Source of the DNA: DATKFM01 sp963810485
Lineage (GTDB): Bacteria > Pseudomonadota > Alphaproteobacteria > Dongiales > Dongiaceae
Direction of reading: 5' to 3'
Assembly (NCBI GenBank): GCA_963810485.1
Contig: CAWENQ010000004.1
Span: 372,001 to 436,000 of the forward strand
Length of the DNA: 64,000 nucleotides
Each line of letters begins with the position of its first letter. The stretch's first letter is position 1. The notes beneath the pieces are model-generated. The model worked only from the letters and a program-made list of their open reading frames with translations. It was not told the DNA's origin and made no database searches. This document shows, piece by piece, positions 25,506 to 33,501 of this stretch. The translations under genes and the position numbers were made by a program.

Positions 25506-25775
25506 CTAGCAGAGCACGCCGGATGACGGATCGCCGCAGGGACCCTCGCCGGTATCGACGACACCCAACTCGGCGTCGTTCAGAACCTTGGCGACCTTGT
25601 CGGCCGCTTTCTTGCCCTTGGTGTGAATCGTGCCCGTCTCATCGTCGGTGACAATGTAGCCCGGCCCCATCGGATCTTCGCGCACCACCCATTCGCCGGC
25701 CAACAGGACGGCAGGCGCGGTGAGCGCATAGACCAGCCCGAGGAAGCTTGCACTTCTCGAAATGACATTCGCCAT
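25506..25775 (-). CDS. Small secreted protein, tandem paralogue B
   Basis: The 89-residue product starts MANVISRSASFLGLVYALTA with a Sec-type signal (cleavage likely after LLAG) and ends in VVDTGEGPCGDPSSGVLC. The same 18 residues end the upstream neighbour, though the DNA differs at several synonymous positions. Both have a short Trp/Tyr-rich middle ('EWVVREDPMGPGYIVTDDETG') and a Lys/Ala helix. A GGAGAG site precedes ATG 25775; the longer frame from 25811 would overlap the neighbour. I recognise no named family. The two Cys could form a disulphide. Confidence 0.65.
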   Translation of the reverse strand: MANVISRSASFLGLVYALTAPAVLLAGEWVVREDPMGPGYIVTDDETGTIHTKGKKAADKVAKVLNDAELGVVDTGEGPCGDPSSGVLC

Positions 25776-25804
25776 GATCGATCTCTCCAATCGGTTTCTG
25801 GGTT

Positions 25805-26080
25805 TCAGCAAAGCACGCCGGAGCTGGGATCGCCGCAGGGACCTTCGCCGGTGTCGACGACTGCCTTGTCCTTATCCAGCGCCTTGTTGACCTTCTTGGC
25901 GGTCCGGGTGGCCTCTTTCTCCGTGAGGTCCAGCGGGATCTTATTGCTGCCCTCGCGGATGCCGTAATGGGTGCCGTCGTCGGTATAGGCGCTCCAGGTG
26001 GCGAACGCCGCGCCGGGGAACACCGCAAGCGCCGCCACCAGAATGAGCGCCGGCATGCCTGCGAACTTCATGAGCTTCAT
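25805..26080 (-). CDS. Small secreted protein, tandem paralogue A
   Basis: The 91-residue product starts MKLMKFAGMPALILVAALAV (signal peptide, cleavage likely after AAFA), followed by 'TWSAYTDDGTHYGIREGSNK', a 'TEKEATRTAKKVNKAL' helix and the shared VVDTGEGPCGDPSSGVLC end. GGAGGAG lies directly upstream of the chosen ATG; the longer frame from 26182 lacks a site. Its stop is 29 bases before paralogue B, so the two are probably co-transcribed. Function unknown. Confidence 0.65.
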   Translation of the reverse strand: MKLMKFAGMPALILVAALAVFPGAAFATWSAYTDDGTHYGIREGSNKIPLDLTEKEATRTAKKVNKALDKDKAVVDTGEGPCGDPSSGVLC

Positions 26081-26323
26081 CTTCTCCTCCTTCGCCGCAG
26101 ACGGTCTCTGGTCTCGCGGCCTTGGTGCCAATGACCGGAACATGGGCACGCCGCGCGACAGCGAATGTGATGCGCAGCACACCCGCGGGCGAATTAACGT
26201 CGTCGTTCCGATCTCAACTGAATCTTTCCCGGCGATTCACGCTGGTTTCACGGACGCCGATGGAATGGGCGGGTTTGAAACCCACCTCGGCACGCGGTTC
26301 GCGATTCATGTGTAGAAACGAAA

Positions 26324-26351
26324 AAGGCCGCACCGTTGCCGATGCGGCCTT
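26324..26351 (-). terminator. Intrinsic terminator of the slipin gene
   Basis: On the minus strand a 9-bp GC-rich stem (26343-26351 with 26324-26332) and 10-base loop is followed by a run of T (complement of 26320-26325). It lies about 27 bases after the slipin stop. The stretch 26081-26323 holds a palindrome near 26264-26280 and no gene I can support. Confidence 0.75.
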
Positions 26352-26377
26352 CTCCGTCCCGTCTCGTCACCATCGCC

Positions 26378-27531
26378 TCACGCCGGTTCCGGCGCCTTCA
26401 GGCGCAGGAGCTTGCTGAGGAGGGCGTCGAGGCCCTGCGCTTCGCCGGCGTGGAGGTCGATGCGGCCGACCTTCTCGACCAGCGTCTCGAGGCTCTCGAG
26501 CTCCTTCAGACGGAGCAGGAGCGGGTTGTCCTCCATCAGCTTGGCGGTGTTCAGGAGCGAACGCGTCGCCGCGGTCTCCTCCTGGCGGCGGATCAGGTTG
26601 GCCTTCGCCGTCGCGCTCCGCCTCCACCACCTTGTTCACGAGCTCGCGGATCTCGCCGGGCAGGATCACGTCCTTCACGCCGAGCTCCGTCGACCTCGAT
26701 GCCGGTCTCGCCCAGGCGCTCGCGCACAAACGTACGCAGCTCCGGTCGAGCACGCACTTGGCGGAGAGCACCTCGTCCAGCGTCCGCGCCGCCACCGCCT
26801 CGCGGATGGCGAACTGCACCAGGCGGTACAGCCAGCCATCCACGTCCGCGACCGCGCTCGACCGCGCGCTCGGGATCGACGATGCGGCGGAGCGCCGACA
26901 GCGTCACGCGCAGGGCGATGCGATCCTTGGTCAGCATCTCCTGCGCGGTGATCTCCACCGCCTGCGGCCGCAGATCGACCCGCTTGACCTCGACCTTGCG
27001 GTTGACGGTCCAGTAGGCGTGACGGCCCGGCGCCAGGCGTTCGACCAGACGGCCCTCGACATAGAGCAGGCCGGCCTCGTGGTTCTCGACCACCGTCTCC
27101 GCCAGGTGGACGTTCCGCGCGCGGTCGAGCAGCGTCAGGTGCCGCGCGGCCACGCGTCGGGCTCGCGCGCGACATCGATGCGCTCGACCTCGACGGCCGT
27201 GACGACCTTCCAGAACACGCGCACCTGCCACGGACCGGCCAGATGGATCGGCCGGCCGTCGAGGCTGACGATGGCGAGCTCATCGGCCCGCGTCTCGACC
27301 GCCTCGAACAGTTCGGCCGCCATCGCCGGCCGCTCCGCCTTCATCACGGCATAGCGGTCTGCCGCGAACTCGGCGCGCACGACCTGGAAGATCTCGACCT
27401 TCAGCGTGCTCAGCGGATCGAAGACCCAGTGACGGCCCGGGCCGAGCACGCGCTCGTACCGGCCGTTCCGCGCAGGAGGGCGCGCTCGCCATCCTTCACG
27501 GTAACGCGGAGATCAGAAGAAGCCGACTCAT
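26378..27531 (-). pseudogene. Slipin (SPFH/band-7) gene, disrupted by several frameshifts
   Basis: Slipins are membrane-associated SPFH-domain scaffold proteins. Successive pieces in different frames read as one family member: 'RVTVKDGERALL', 'VLGPGRHWVFDPL', 'EVERIDVAREPDAWPRG', 'VVENHEAGLLYVEGRLVERL', 'VKRVDLRPQAVEITAQEMLT', 'LVQFAIREAVAARTLDEVL', 'ELGVKDVILPGEIRELVNKV', then 'EETAATRSLLNTAKLMEDNP' and 'KLLRLKAPEPA' before TGA at 26378. Start ATG 27529-27531 has a good GGAGG. At least four or five small indels are needed to join them, several within 150 bases near 26610-26860. Either the gene is decaying or the assembly is poor here; the intact ribosome site and terminator suggest recent or artefactual loss. 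Confidence 0.75.
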
Positions 27532-27544
27532 GGTAACCTCCACA

Positions 27545-27860
27545 CTTCGGCCTTGCGGCCATGCCGCAGAGACTTCGTTGCAACTCTGAGGATACGGGTT
27601 CCGGACGCGTCTTCCCGAAAGACCGGCGGGCCGGGGCTTGAGCCCGCGCGGATCAGCGGGCACGCGCCGCGCTCGCCGCACCGAGGTGCGGCGAACGGCA
27701 GCCGAACCCGACGATCCGCGCGGGCGGTATCCGCCCCGGCGCAGAGCCGGTCTCAAGGTGTCTGGTACGTTCGAGAGGCCTCTCGGCCAGCCGACCGGAC
27801 CGCGACTGAAGCGCGCGTCCGGTTCCCTAAAATGGGTATTCAGTTTTTCAGGCTGAACCG
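27545..27860 (-). other. tRNA-like debris between tRNA-like genes and slipin
   Basis: These 300 bases hold no convincing protein. On the minus strand there are isolated tRNA-like pieces, including a D-arm-like GGCTGGCCGAGAGGCC and a T-arm-like GTCGGGTTCGGC, and an inverted repeat TCGCCGCACC/GGTGCGGCGA at about 27673-27694 resembling acceptor stems. None folds into a complete tRNA by eye. Together with the two better preserved units at 27864-28012 it looks like a degenerate tRNA array just upstream of the slipin gene and on its strand. Confidence 0.35.
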
Positions 27861-27863
27861 GAG

Positions 27864-27936
27864 CGTTGGAGCGGGATTCGAACCCGCAACAAGATGCTTA
27901 ACAGGCATCTGCTCTTACCATTTGAGCTATCCTCAC
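27864..27936 (-). tRNA. tRNA-Asn(GTT)-like gene, probably defective
   Basis: On the minus strand: D-stem GCTC/GAGC, anticodon stem GATGC/GCATC with loop CTGTTAA (anticodon GTT, Asn), variable loop of 5, T-stem GCGGG/CCCGC with loop TTCGAAT. Only three pairs of the acceptor stem form: the 3' strand TCCAACG calls for CGTTGGA, but the 5' side reads GTGAGGA. No CCA is encoded. The 5' acceptor may have been replaced, so this may be a phage-type or tRNA-like RNA rather than a functional chromosomal tRNA. Confidence 0.5.
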
Positions 27937-27940
27937 TTGG

Positions 27941-28012
27941 GCATTCGGACGGAATCGAACCGTCACCTCCGGGGACAATCCCCGGCTGCTCTGACCACAG
28001 AGCTTCGATCGC
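27941..28012 (-). tRNA. tRNA-like gene with abnormal anticodon arm
   Basis: On the minus strand: acceptor GCGATCG/CGAATGC (six of seven pairs counting one G-U), D-stem GCTC/GAGC, T-stem GACGG/CCGTC with loop TTCGATT. The anticodon arm is CCGGG-GATTGTC-CCCGG: position 33 would be A rather than the invariant T, so the anticodon cannot be read safely (TTG, GTC and TGT are all possible). It lies 4 bases from the Asn-like unit. A tRNA-like RNA or decayed tRNA is more likely than a working tRNA. Confidence 0.4.
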
Positions 28013-28261
28013 GTTCTTCGTCAGGCGGAACACGGACACGCAGAGCGCACCGCGCCGGCCGGGACATCAACGAGCCCGAACCCGAGGCCGAACGAAGGAG
28101 CGGGCTTATGCGCCAACTGGATTTCGAATTCAAGATGAAATCTGCACCGCATGGTTGCGGCCGCACGTTTTTGCAATGCGTTGTGGCGCAGAAGACACAG
28201 GTGGCATGTGCGGATATGGACGATCCGCAAACGCGTATTCCACTCGATTTGATTCATCAAT

Positions 28262-28468
28262 CTGCCAAACCGCCCCCCTTGAGGGGGCGGTCGGTGCATC
28301 GAGCAAAGCGAGAGGCTCCGGGTGGGGGGACGGCTCGAGCTATTTAACCCCAACTACCTTCGCTTCAGTTTTCACCAAATGCGACCGGCATTGAGATACC
28401 CCCCATCTGGCTCATCTCGCTGGCGCTCGATAAGCCATCTTCCTCCTCAAGGGGGGAAGGTTATGCAA
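28262..28468. repeat. Pair of inverted REP-like elements
   Basis: Two ~70-base elements face each other: 28262-28331 and 28398-28468. Each has a C-rich/G-rich palindrome (the left one a 9-bp stem at 28269-28277/28283-28291), then a block containing ATCGAGC and AGCGAGA, then a run of G. The second is a diverged reverse complement of the first. This layout matches bacterial REP/BIME elements. The remaining sequence between 28013 and 28491 holds no gene I can support. Confidence 0.5.
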
Positions 28469-28491
28469 TTTTGATTCAGTTGGACCACGCG

Positions 28492-29040
28492 TCAGCCGCC
28501 GACCTTGGCTTCAGTCACCGACTTCATTTGCGCCAGACCCTTCTCCATGTCGCCGCCGAGCATCTTGTCCATGTCGACGAACAGGCACATGGCCTTGCCG
28601 ATGAAACCGTTGCGCCCGGACATGGTCCAGGTGACGGCGGTCTGGGAGCCGTCGGGCTTGAAGGCGAACTCGCTGACGTTGCCGCCTTCGAACGGCCTGA
28701 CGAAGGCAACCTGGATACGGATCAGCTCGTTCGGCCGGCTCTCGGCCAACGTCATGCTGCCTTCACCCACATCGTCATTGCCGGACCAAGTGAAGACAGC
28801 GCCCTGCCCCGCCGGCGCGCCTTCGAAGGTTACCTTCGCCTGGGGATCGAGCTTCGCCCAGGGCGACCAGGCCTGCCAATTGTGGAGATCATTCACCTGC
28901 GCGAAAACGTCAGGCGCCGGCGCCGCGATGGTGGCCGTACGCTCGATACGGAACTCGGCGGGTTGCAGCGCCACGAAGACCGCGAAGGCGCCGATGATGA
29001 CGGCGATCCCAGCGATGACGATGAGGATTTTCTTGATCAT
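28492..29040 (-). CDS. SRPBCC (polyketide cyclase-like) family protein with N-terminal membrane anchor
   Basis: The 182-residue protein has an N-terminal hydrophobic helix ('ILIVIAGIAVIIGAFAVFVAL') and then a START/SRPBCC helix-grip domain: 'RTATIAAPAPDVFAQVNDLHNW', 'SPWAKLDPQAKVTFEGAPAGQGA', 'WTMSGRNGFIGKAMCLFVDM'. The ligand is unknown. It ends a run of minus-strand small-domain genes headed by an ArsR regulator at 31472. Confidence 0.8.
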   Translation of the reverse strand: MIKKILIVIAGIAVIIGAFAVFVALQPAEFRIERTATIAAPAPDVFAQVNDLHNWQAWSPWAKLDPQAKVTFEGAPAGQGAVFTWSGNDDVGEGSMTLAESRPNELIRIQVAFVRPFEGGNVSEFAFKPDGSQTAVTWTMSGRNGFIGKAMCLFVDMDKMLGGDMEKGLAQMKSVTEAKVGG

Positions 29041-29069
29041 CGGATTTCAGATGGATTCATAGTTGTGTT

Positions 29070-29351
29070 TTAGCGGATGCGGACATCATCCCAGAAACTG
29101 ATCCAGTGATCGACGCGCTTCATGCCCGCGCGCGGTTGTTCATAGGACCAGGCGGCGCGCTTGCTGCGCACGGTCTTGCCGCCCACGTCATAAAACTGCA
29201 CGCCGTGGGGACATTCGAGATCGCTCTTGGTCTTGCGCGCCTTGCGCAGCAGATCCATGCGCACGGAGTCGCGGGGGAAGTAGCGGTAGCCGTGGGCCTC
29301 GCGGATGCGGCCGCTCTCGGCGATCACCTCGCCTCGCCAGATGGCTTTCAT
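29070..29351 (-). CDS. DUF427 domain protein
   Basis: The 93-residue protein follows the DUF427 pattern: 'AIWRGEVIAESGRI', 'YRYFPRDSVRMDLL', 'CPHGVQFYDVGGKTVRSKRAAWSYEQP' (about 29140-29215) and 'DHWISFWDDVRI'. Members are small beta-rich proteins of unknown function. GGGAG lies at proper distance before ATG. Confidence 0.8.
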   Translation of the reverse strand: MKAIWRGEVIAESGRIREAHGYRYFPRDSVRMDLLRKARKTKSDLECPHGVQFYDVGGKTVRSKRAAWSYEQPRAGMKRVDHWISFWDDVRIR

Positions 29352-29406
29352 GGCGGAACTCCCTTGTTGCAGCCTGCCTCGATCATAGCACGGGCGCAGC
29401 AGCGCG

Positions 29407-29767
29407 CTAGCCGTTCACCATGACCTTGAAGCCGCCATAGGTCATGCGCTTGAGTTCGAACGGCATCTTCACGTTCTTCATCATCCTGTTCATGCGCGGA
29501 TCCTTCATCACTTTCGCGTTGACCCGATCTCGGTCGGCGCGGGATTTGAAGCGGATCCAGGAGAACACCACTGTCTCGCCGCGCTTGAGCTTGACGAGCT
29601 TCGGAAACGGACATGCCGAACTTGGTCGCGAGGTCGTCGCCGCTGCATTCCAGCACTTCGAGCGCGCCGTGATCGCGCCAGACCTTCGCCGCCTTGCGGG
29701 CGATGCTGCGATAGGTGCCGAGGTGCTTCTTGGGAACCGGGATCACAAATCCGTCGACATAGGGCAT
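29407..29767 (-). CDS. DUF1428 family protein, with a frameshift
   Basis: The first part reads 'MPYVDGFVIPVPKKHLGTYR', then 'DHGALEVLECSGDDLATKFG', the DUF1428 N-terminus. At about 29604 the frame breaks; removing one base restores 'GMSFPKLVKLKRGETVVFSW', 'RFKSRADRDRVNAKVMKDPR', 'MPFELKRMTYGGFKVMVNG' and a stop at 29407-29409, the complete family C-terminus. The intact protein would be about 118 residues, normal for the family. A good GGAG precedes ATG. Confidence 0.75.
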
Positions 29768-29896
29768 GGCAAACTCCTTATGGTTATTTGGAGGACACAG
29801 CGGGGCCGCCCGGCAGGCGATGCTGGCCGGGCGGTTCTTGCTATTTAGGCGTTTGATGGCGGAAAGTTAAGGTCCGGCCTTCATTTGCAACAGGTC

Positions 29897-30604
29897 TTAT
29901 GCCGCCGGATAGCGGTCGTGGTGGCGCACCCAGGCCATGGTCCAGGGCAGCTTGTCCTCGTCGCGGCCCTTGGGCACGAGGTCGAGGAAATTGTAGGCGC
30001 CGACCAGGATGTCGAGGCCGCGGGCATAAGCGGAGTAGGTGTGGAAGATCGCGCCCTTCTTCTCCTTGTAGAACACGCTCGCGCCCGGCATTTCCTCGCC
30101 CATGGATTCCTGGAGCTTGTAATTGTAGAGCACCTTGCCGTTGCCGGATTTTTCCTCGGGGAAGGAGACGTGGAAATCCTCGTTGAAGTCGTTGCCGTGG
30201 GACGACACCCACTTGAACTGCCAGCCCATGCGTTTCTGAAAGGCCTTGATCTCCTTCAGAGGCGCCCGCGACACGACCACGAATGTCACATCGCGCTGGG
30301 CCAGATGAACCGCGGCGCCGTCGAAGTGATCGGCGAGGAAGGAGCAGCTCGGGCAGCCCTGCTTCCAGCCAGGGCCGAGCATGAAGTGATAGACGATGAG
30401 CTGGCTGCGCCCGTCGAAGAGATCGGCGAGTGACTCTTTCCCCGACGGTCCGTCGAAGACGTAGTCCTTCTCAATCTTTTCCCAGGGAAGCTTGCGCCTT
30501 TCGGCGCTGAGCTTGTCGCGCGCCCGGGTGAAGGTTTTTTCGCGGGCCAGCAGTTTCTTGCGCGCGGCAACCCATTTGTCGCCGGATACGACGGCGTGCT
30601 TCAT
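29897..30604 (-). CDS. DUF899 (thioredoxin-like) family protein
   Basis: The 235-residue protein has DUF899 features: 'WVAARKKLLAREKTFTRARD', 'RRKLPWEKIEKDYVFDGP', 'GRSQLIVYHFMLGPGWKQGCPSCSFLADHFDGA' around residues 66-96 with a CPSC redox-type motif, and 'RGLDILVGAYNFLDLVPKGR' near the end. The family is thioredoxin-like with unknown substrate. It sits between DUF1428 and AHSA1 genes in what looks like one co-regulated block. Confidence 0.88.
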   Translation of the reverse strand: MKHAVVSGDKWVAARKKLLAREKTFTRARDKLSAERRKLPWEKIEKDYVFDGPSGKESLADLFDGRSQLIVYHFMLGPGWKQGCPSCSFLADHFDGAAVHLAQRDVTFVVVSRAPLKEIKAFQKRMGWQFKWVSSHGNDFNEDFHVSFPEEKSGNGKVLYNYKLQESMGEEMPGASVFYKEKKGAIFHTYSAYARGLDILVGAYNFLDLVPKGRDEDKLPWTMAWVRHHDRYPAA

Positions 30605-30631
30605 CTGAATTCTCCTTCCGATGCGCGGCGT

Positions 30632-31121
30632 TCAGAGCGACTCGACGTAAGCCGCCAGGCGGAGCATGGACTCGCTCCAGCCCGCGTTGTGGGCATCGCG
30701 CGCGGTGACGGATTCGAAGACGGCCTGATGCAGCGTGAGCTTGGTCTTTGCGCCCTGCTCCACCATCGTCACGGTGACCAGGGTCTCATGGCCGAGCTGG
30801 CCGTTCTCGTCCTCCCAGGCCCAGGTGAAGACCAGCCGCTCCGGCGGCTTGATCTCGCGGAACACGCCGCGAAGCCGGTGCTCGGTGTTTGGCGCGTGGG
30901 TGCCGGCGCAACCCTCTTCGCCCGAGCGCATGATGTAGTGGAACGCGCCGCCGGGACGCAGGTCCATCTTGCATTGCGGCAGCGTGAAGCCGCTCGGGCC
31001 CCACCAGCGCACCAGATGCTCGGGCCGGGTCCAAACACGAAAAACGAGGTCGCGGGGCGCGTCAAGGACGCGGGTGATCGTCAATTCCGGCTGCGCGGAT
31101 TCCGCCGACTTCGTGGCGGCG

Positions 31122-31138
<17 letters not shown>
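30632..31138 (-). CDS. AHSA1/SRPBCC domain protein
   Basis: The 168-residue protein shows the AHSA1 pattern 'ITRVLDAPRDLVFRVWTRPE', 'LVRWWGPSGFTLPQCKMDLR', 'PPERLVFTWAWEDENG' and a C-terminal helix 'HNAGWSESMLRLAAYVE'. It overlaps the ArsR gene by 17 bases; ArsR-AHSA1 pairs are common in proteobacteria, the regulator often controlling the block. Function unknown. Confidence 0.88.
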
Positions 31139-31472
<334 letters not shown>

Positions 31473-31546
31473 TCGAACTAAACTATCCGGTTATGTAACC
31501 TATGGGTTAAATAAGACGGATCGCGGCGAATGTCAAGCGGGTCCAA

Positions 31547-31747
31547 TTACCCAACCAATTCGATGATTTCGCCGTTCGGCTTTTCCGTGCGGACGCGCAC
31601 TCTGCCGCCCCGCTCGCTGGCGGCACGCAGGCTGTTCAAGGCTTCGTCAAACCGGGAATTGGTCCGCAAAAGCTTGTAGATACGTGCGGACTCGGCAAAC
31701 ATGACCTCCGCGCAGTCCGAACGCAGGCGCAGATTGACGACGGTCAT
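31547..31747 (-). CDS. Small hypothetical protein
   Basis: A 66-residue frame (MTVVNLRLRSDCAEVMFAES...) ends in 'RVRVRTEKPNGEIIELVG'. An ATG at 31795 would lengthen it by 16 residues. It has a balanced, helix-then-strand look, but I recognise no family and the ribosome site is weak. It lies between the ArsR regulator and the glutaminase-like gene on the same strand. Confidence 0.4.
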   Translation of the reverse strand: MTVVNLRLRSDCAEVMFAESARIYKLLRTNSRFDEALNSLRAASERGGRVRVRTEKPNGEIIELVG

Positions 31748-31845
31748 CCACCGCTCTTGCCGCTCATCGCCACCGGCTGAAGCCGATCCCATCATTGCGC
31801 GACCGCTTGGGCCTATCTTGTTGCCGCGCCATCAACCTGCCGGTA

Positions 31846-32799
31846 TCACGGACAGGTGGTCAAGCCGCTGTAGCCCACAAGCGTGTTCAGCGTGTCCACA
31901 TATCCGGGATCGGTGACAAAGGCCGTGCCCGCGTAATTTGCCGGGCCATAGGCGGATCCCGGCTGAATCGAATAGGCCGAGACATTGGCATCCGGGCTGC
32001 AGCCCGAGTTCTCCTGGGCGGCGAGCCAGGTGCTGAGCAGCACCGGCTTGTCGAACATGCCGGGGTCGATGACCATCGCCAGTACGAGCTTGGCGCCCCG
32101 GCAGCCTCTCAACTTCAGCCGCACACGGATGAGCGGCGCCACGTGATACCACCAGGTGACGCAGCAGCCGCCCCATTTGTCGGCCTTCACGGCAAGCGTG
32201 TCGTTTCCCTGGTTCGCAAAGCTGAACACTTTTTCGCAACAATAGCCGTAGCGCGTCGTGATGATCCGCCGCATCTGGTGCGCCCGCGCATAGCAGCCGT
32301 CGCGGACATATTGAAAGGGGATGCAGGGCGGCACAGGGTATGGGCCGGGCAGATGGCAGGAGAGCTGCGCGCAAAAGTCAAAGATCTGCTTCGCCTTGGC
32401 GTAGTTCGGCACGATCTTGGTGCAGCGCCGGAAAGCCGGCCATTTCAGATAAGTATCGGCGAAGTTGAAAGTGGTCGGATCGATCTTGCGGACCTGGATG
32501 CGTACGATCTTGTCCGGCTTTTCCAGCGGCACGCGTTTGCGAGAATATTCTTCCAGTTCGCGCTTCGTCGGCTCGGACACGCGCTCGATCAGCCCGCGCC
32601 TGAGGTTCATCACGACCTTTACGGGCCGGTTCCGGCCACGCGCAGCCTTCAGGTAGCCTGACGTCCGCTCGTCCGAAGCAGCTTTCTCGGCAAGGGTGAA
32701 TATCCGCTGCCGCTCGTTGAAGATGTACTCGACGGGTCTGTTCTTGCCGCTGCGTATGGCCGCAACAGTCAGAATGCCGGTTTCACGTGCAGTGGTCAT
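31846..32799 (-). CDS. Predicted protein-deamidating glutaminase
   Basis: The 317-residue protein matches the protein-glutaminase fold (Gln_deamidase_2 type): 'VRDGCYARAHQMRRIITTRY' with nucleophile Cys169, 'KWGGCCVTWWYHVAPLIRV' with His219, and 'VIDPGMFDKPV' with Asp245, in the Cys-His-Asp order of Chryseobacterium protein-glutaminase. The Cys-rich C-terminus ('GCSPDANVSAYS', final 'GLTTCP') also matches. The first ~100 residues are basic and unlike the usual prodomain; I see no signal peptide. Members convert protein glutamine to glutamate; some bacterial deamidases are effectors. Whether this one is exported is unknown. Confidence 0.75.
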   Translation of the reverse strand: MTTARETGILTVAAIRSGKNRPVEYIFNERQRIFTLAEKAASDERTSGYLKAARGRNRPVKVVMNLRRGLIERVSEPTKRELEEYSRKRVPLEKPDKIVRIQVRKIDPTTFNFADTYLKWPAFRRCTKIVPNYAKAKQIFDFCAQLSCHLPGPYPVPPCIPFQYVRDGCYARAHQMRRIITTRYGYCCEKVFSFANQGNDTLAVKADKWGGCCVTWWYHVAPLIRVRLKLRGCRGAKLVLAMVIDPGMFDKPVLLSTWLAAQENSGCSPDANVSAYSIQPGSAYGPANYAGTAFVTDPGYVDTLNTLVGYSGLTTCP

Positions 32800-33078
32800 G
32801 ATGCCTCCTCCACGTCGATATGTGACGGGCCGGTAAGCGCTTCTTACTGCTGTTGTGCGGTCCGGCCGGTAATTTGCACGAAGTTGCCGCAGGATGATGA
32901 CCCGGGCGACAGCTTCCTATGATGCGCGCCATCGGCGCGGTTGAACGCCAGACAATACGCCGCATGCCCGGAGCGGGGTGTGACTATTCTCACAATTCGC
33001 GAGTGGCCCGGCCACAGCGCGGAACACCGCGTCGTGGCAGCTATCGCGAATACTCGAGCACGCTATGCCGTGAGCGAT

Positions 33079-33369
33079 CTATTCGACCCCGTCGACAAAT
33101 ACCGCATTGCCGACCGCGGCCTTCAGTCTGAGCGGCAGGATCGCCTGGTATTCCGGCGACCGGTACCAGCCCTCGGCGGCGGCGCGCGAGGCGAACTCGA
33201 TGATCACCAGCCGCGGATGCGGCCATTCGCCTTCGACGACTGATATCGCGCCGCCCCGCACCACGAACTTTCCGCCGTGGGCGGCGAGCGTCGGCATCAC
33301 ATGCTTGCGGTATTCCGCAAACATCGCCTCGTCCTTCACGGTCTCCTGGAAGATGCCGTAGGCTTTCAT
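33079..33369 (-). CDS. DUF1330 family protein
   Basis: The 96-residue ferredoxin-like protein reads MKAYGIFQETVKDEAMFAEY, 'VRGGAISVVEGEWPHPRLVI', 'AEGWYRSPEYQAILPLRLKA', the DUF1330 pattern. AGGAGA precedes ATG 33369; the much longer frame to 34284 is antisense to the next gene. The 280 bases between 32800 and 33078 hold nothing I recognise. Function unknown. Confidence 0.85.
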   Translation of the reverse strand: MKAYGIFQETVKDEAMFAEYRKHVMPTLAAHGGKFVVRGGAISVVEGEWPHPRLVIIEFASRAAAEGWYRSPEYQAILPLRLKAAVGNAVFVDGVE

Positions 33370-33501
33370 GTCATTCTCCTGTTCAGGGCTGGGTGAACAT
33401 GTTGGCCTGCCCGACCGCTGCTTGCCAAGCCATGCGGCGGCGGCCAGACTGGCGCAAGCGGACGTGCGGATCATCGAAGCCGGCGCAACTTGAGGGGCGT
33501 G

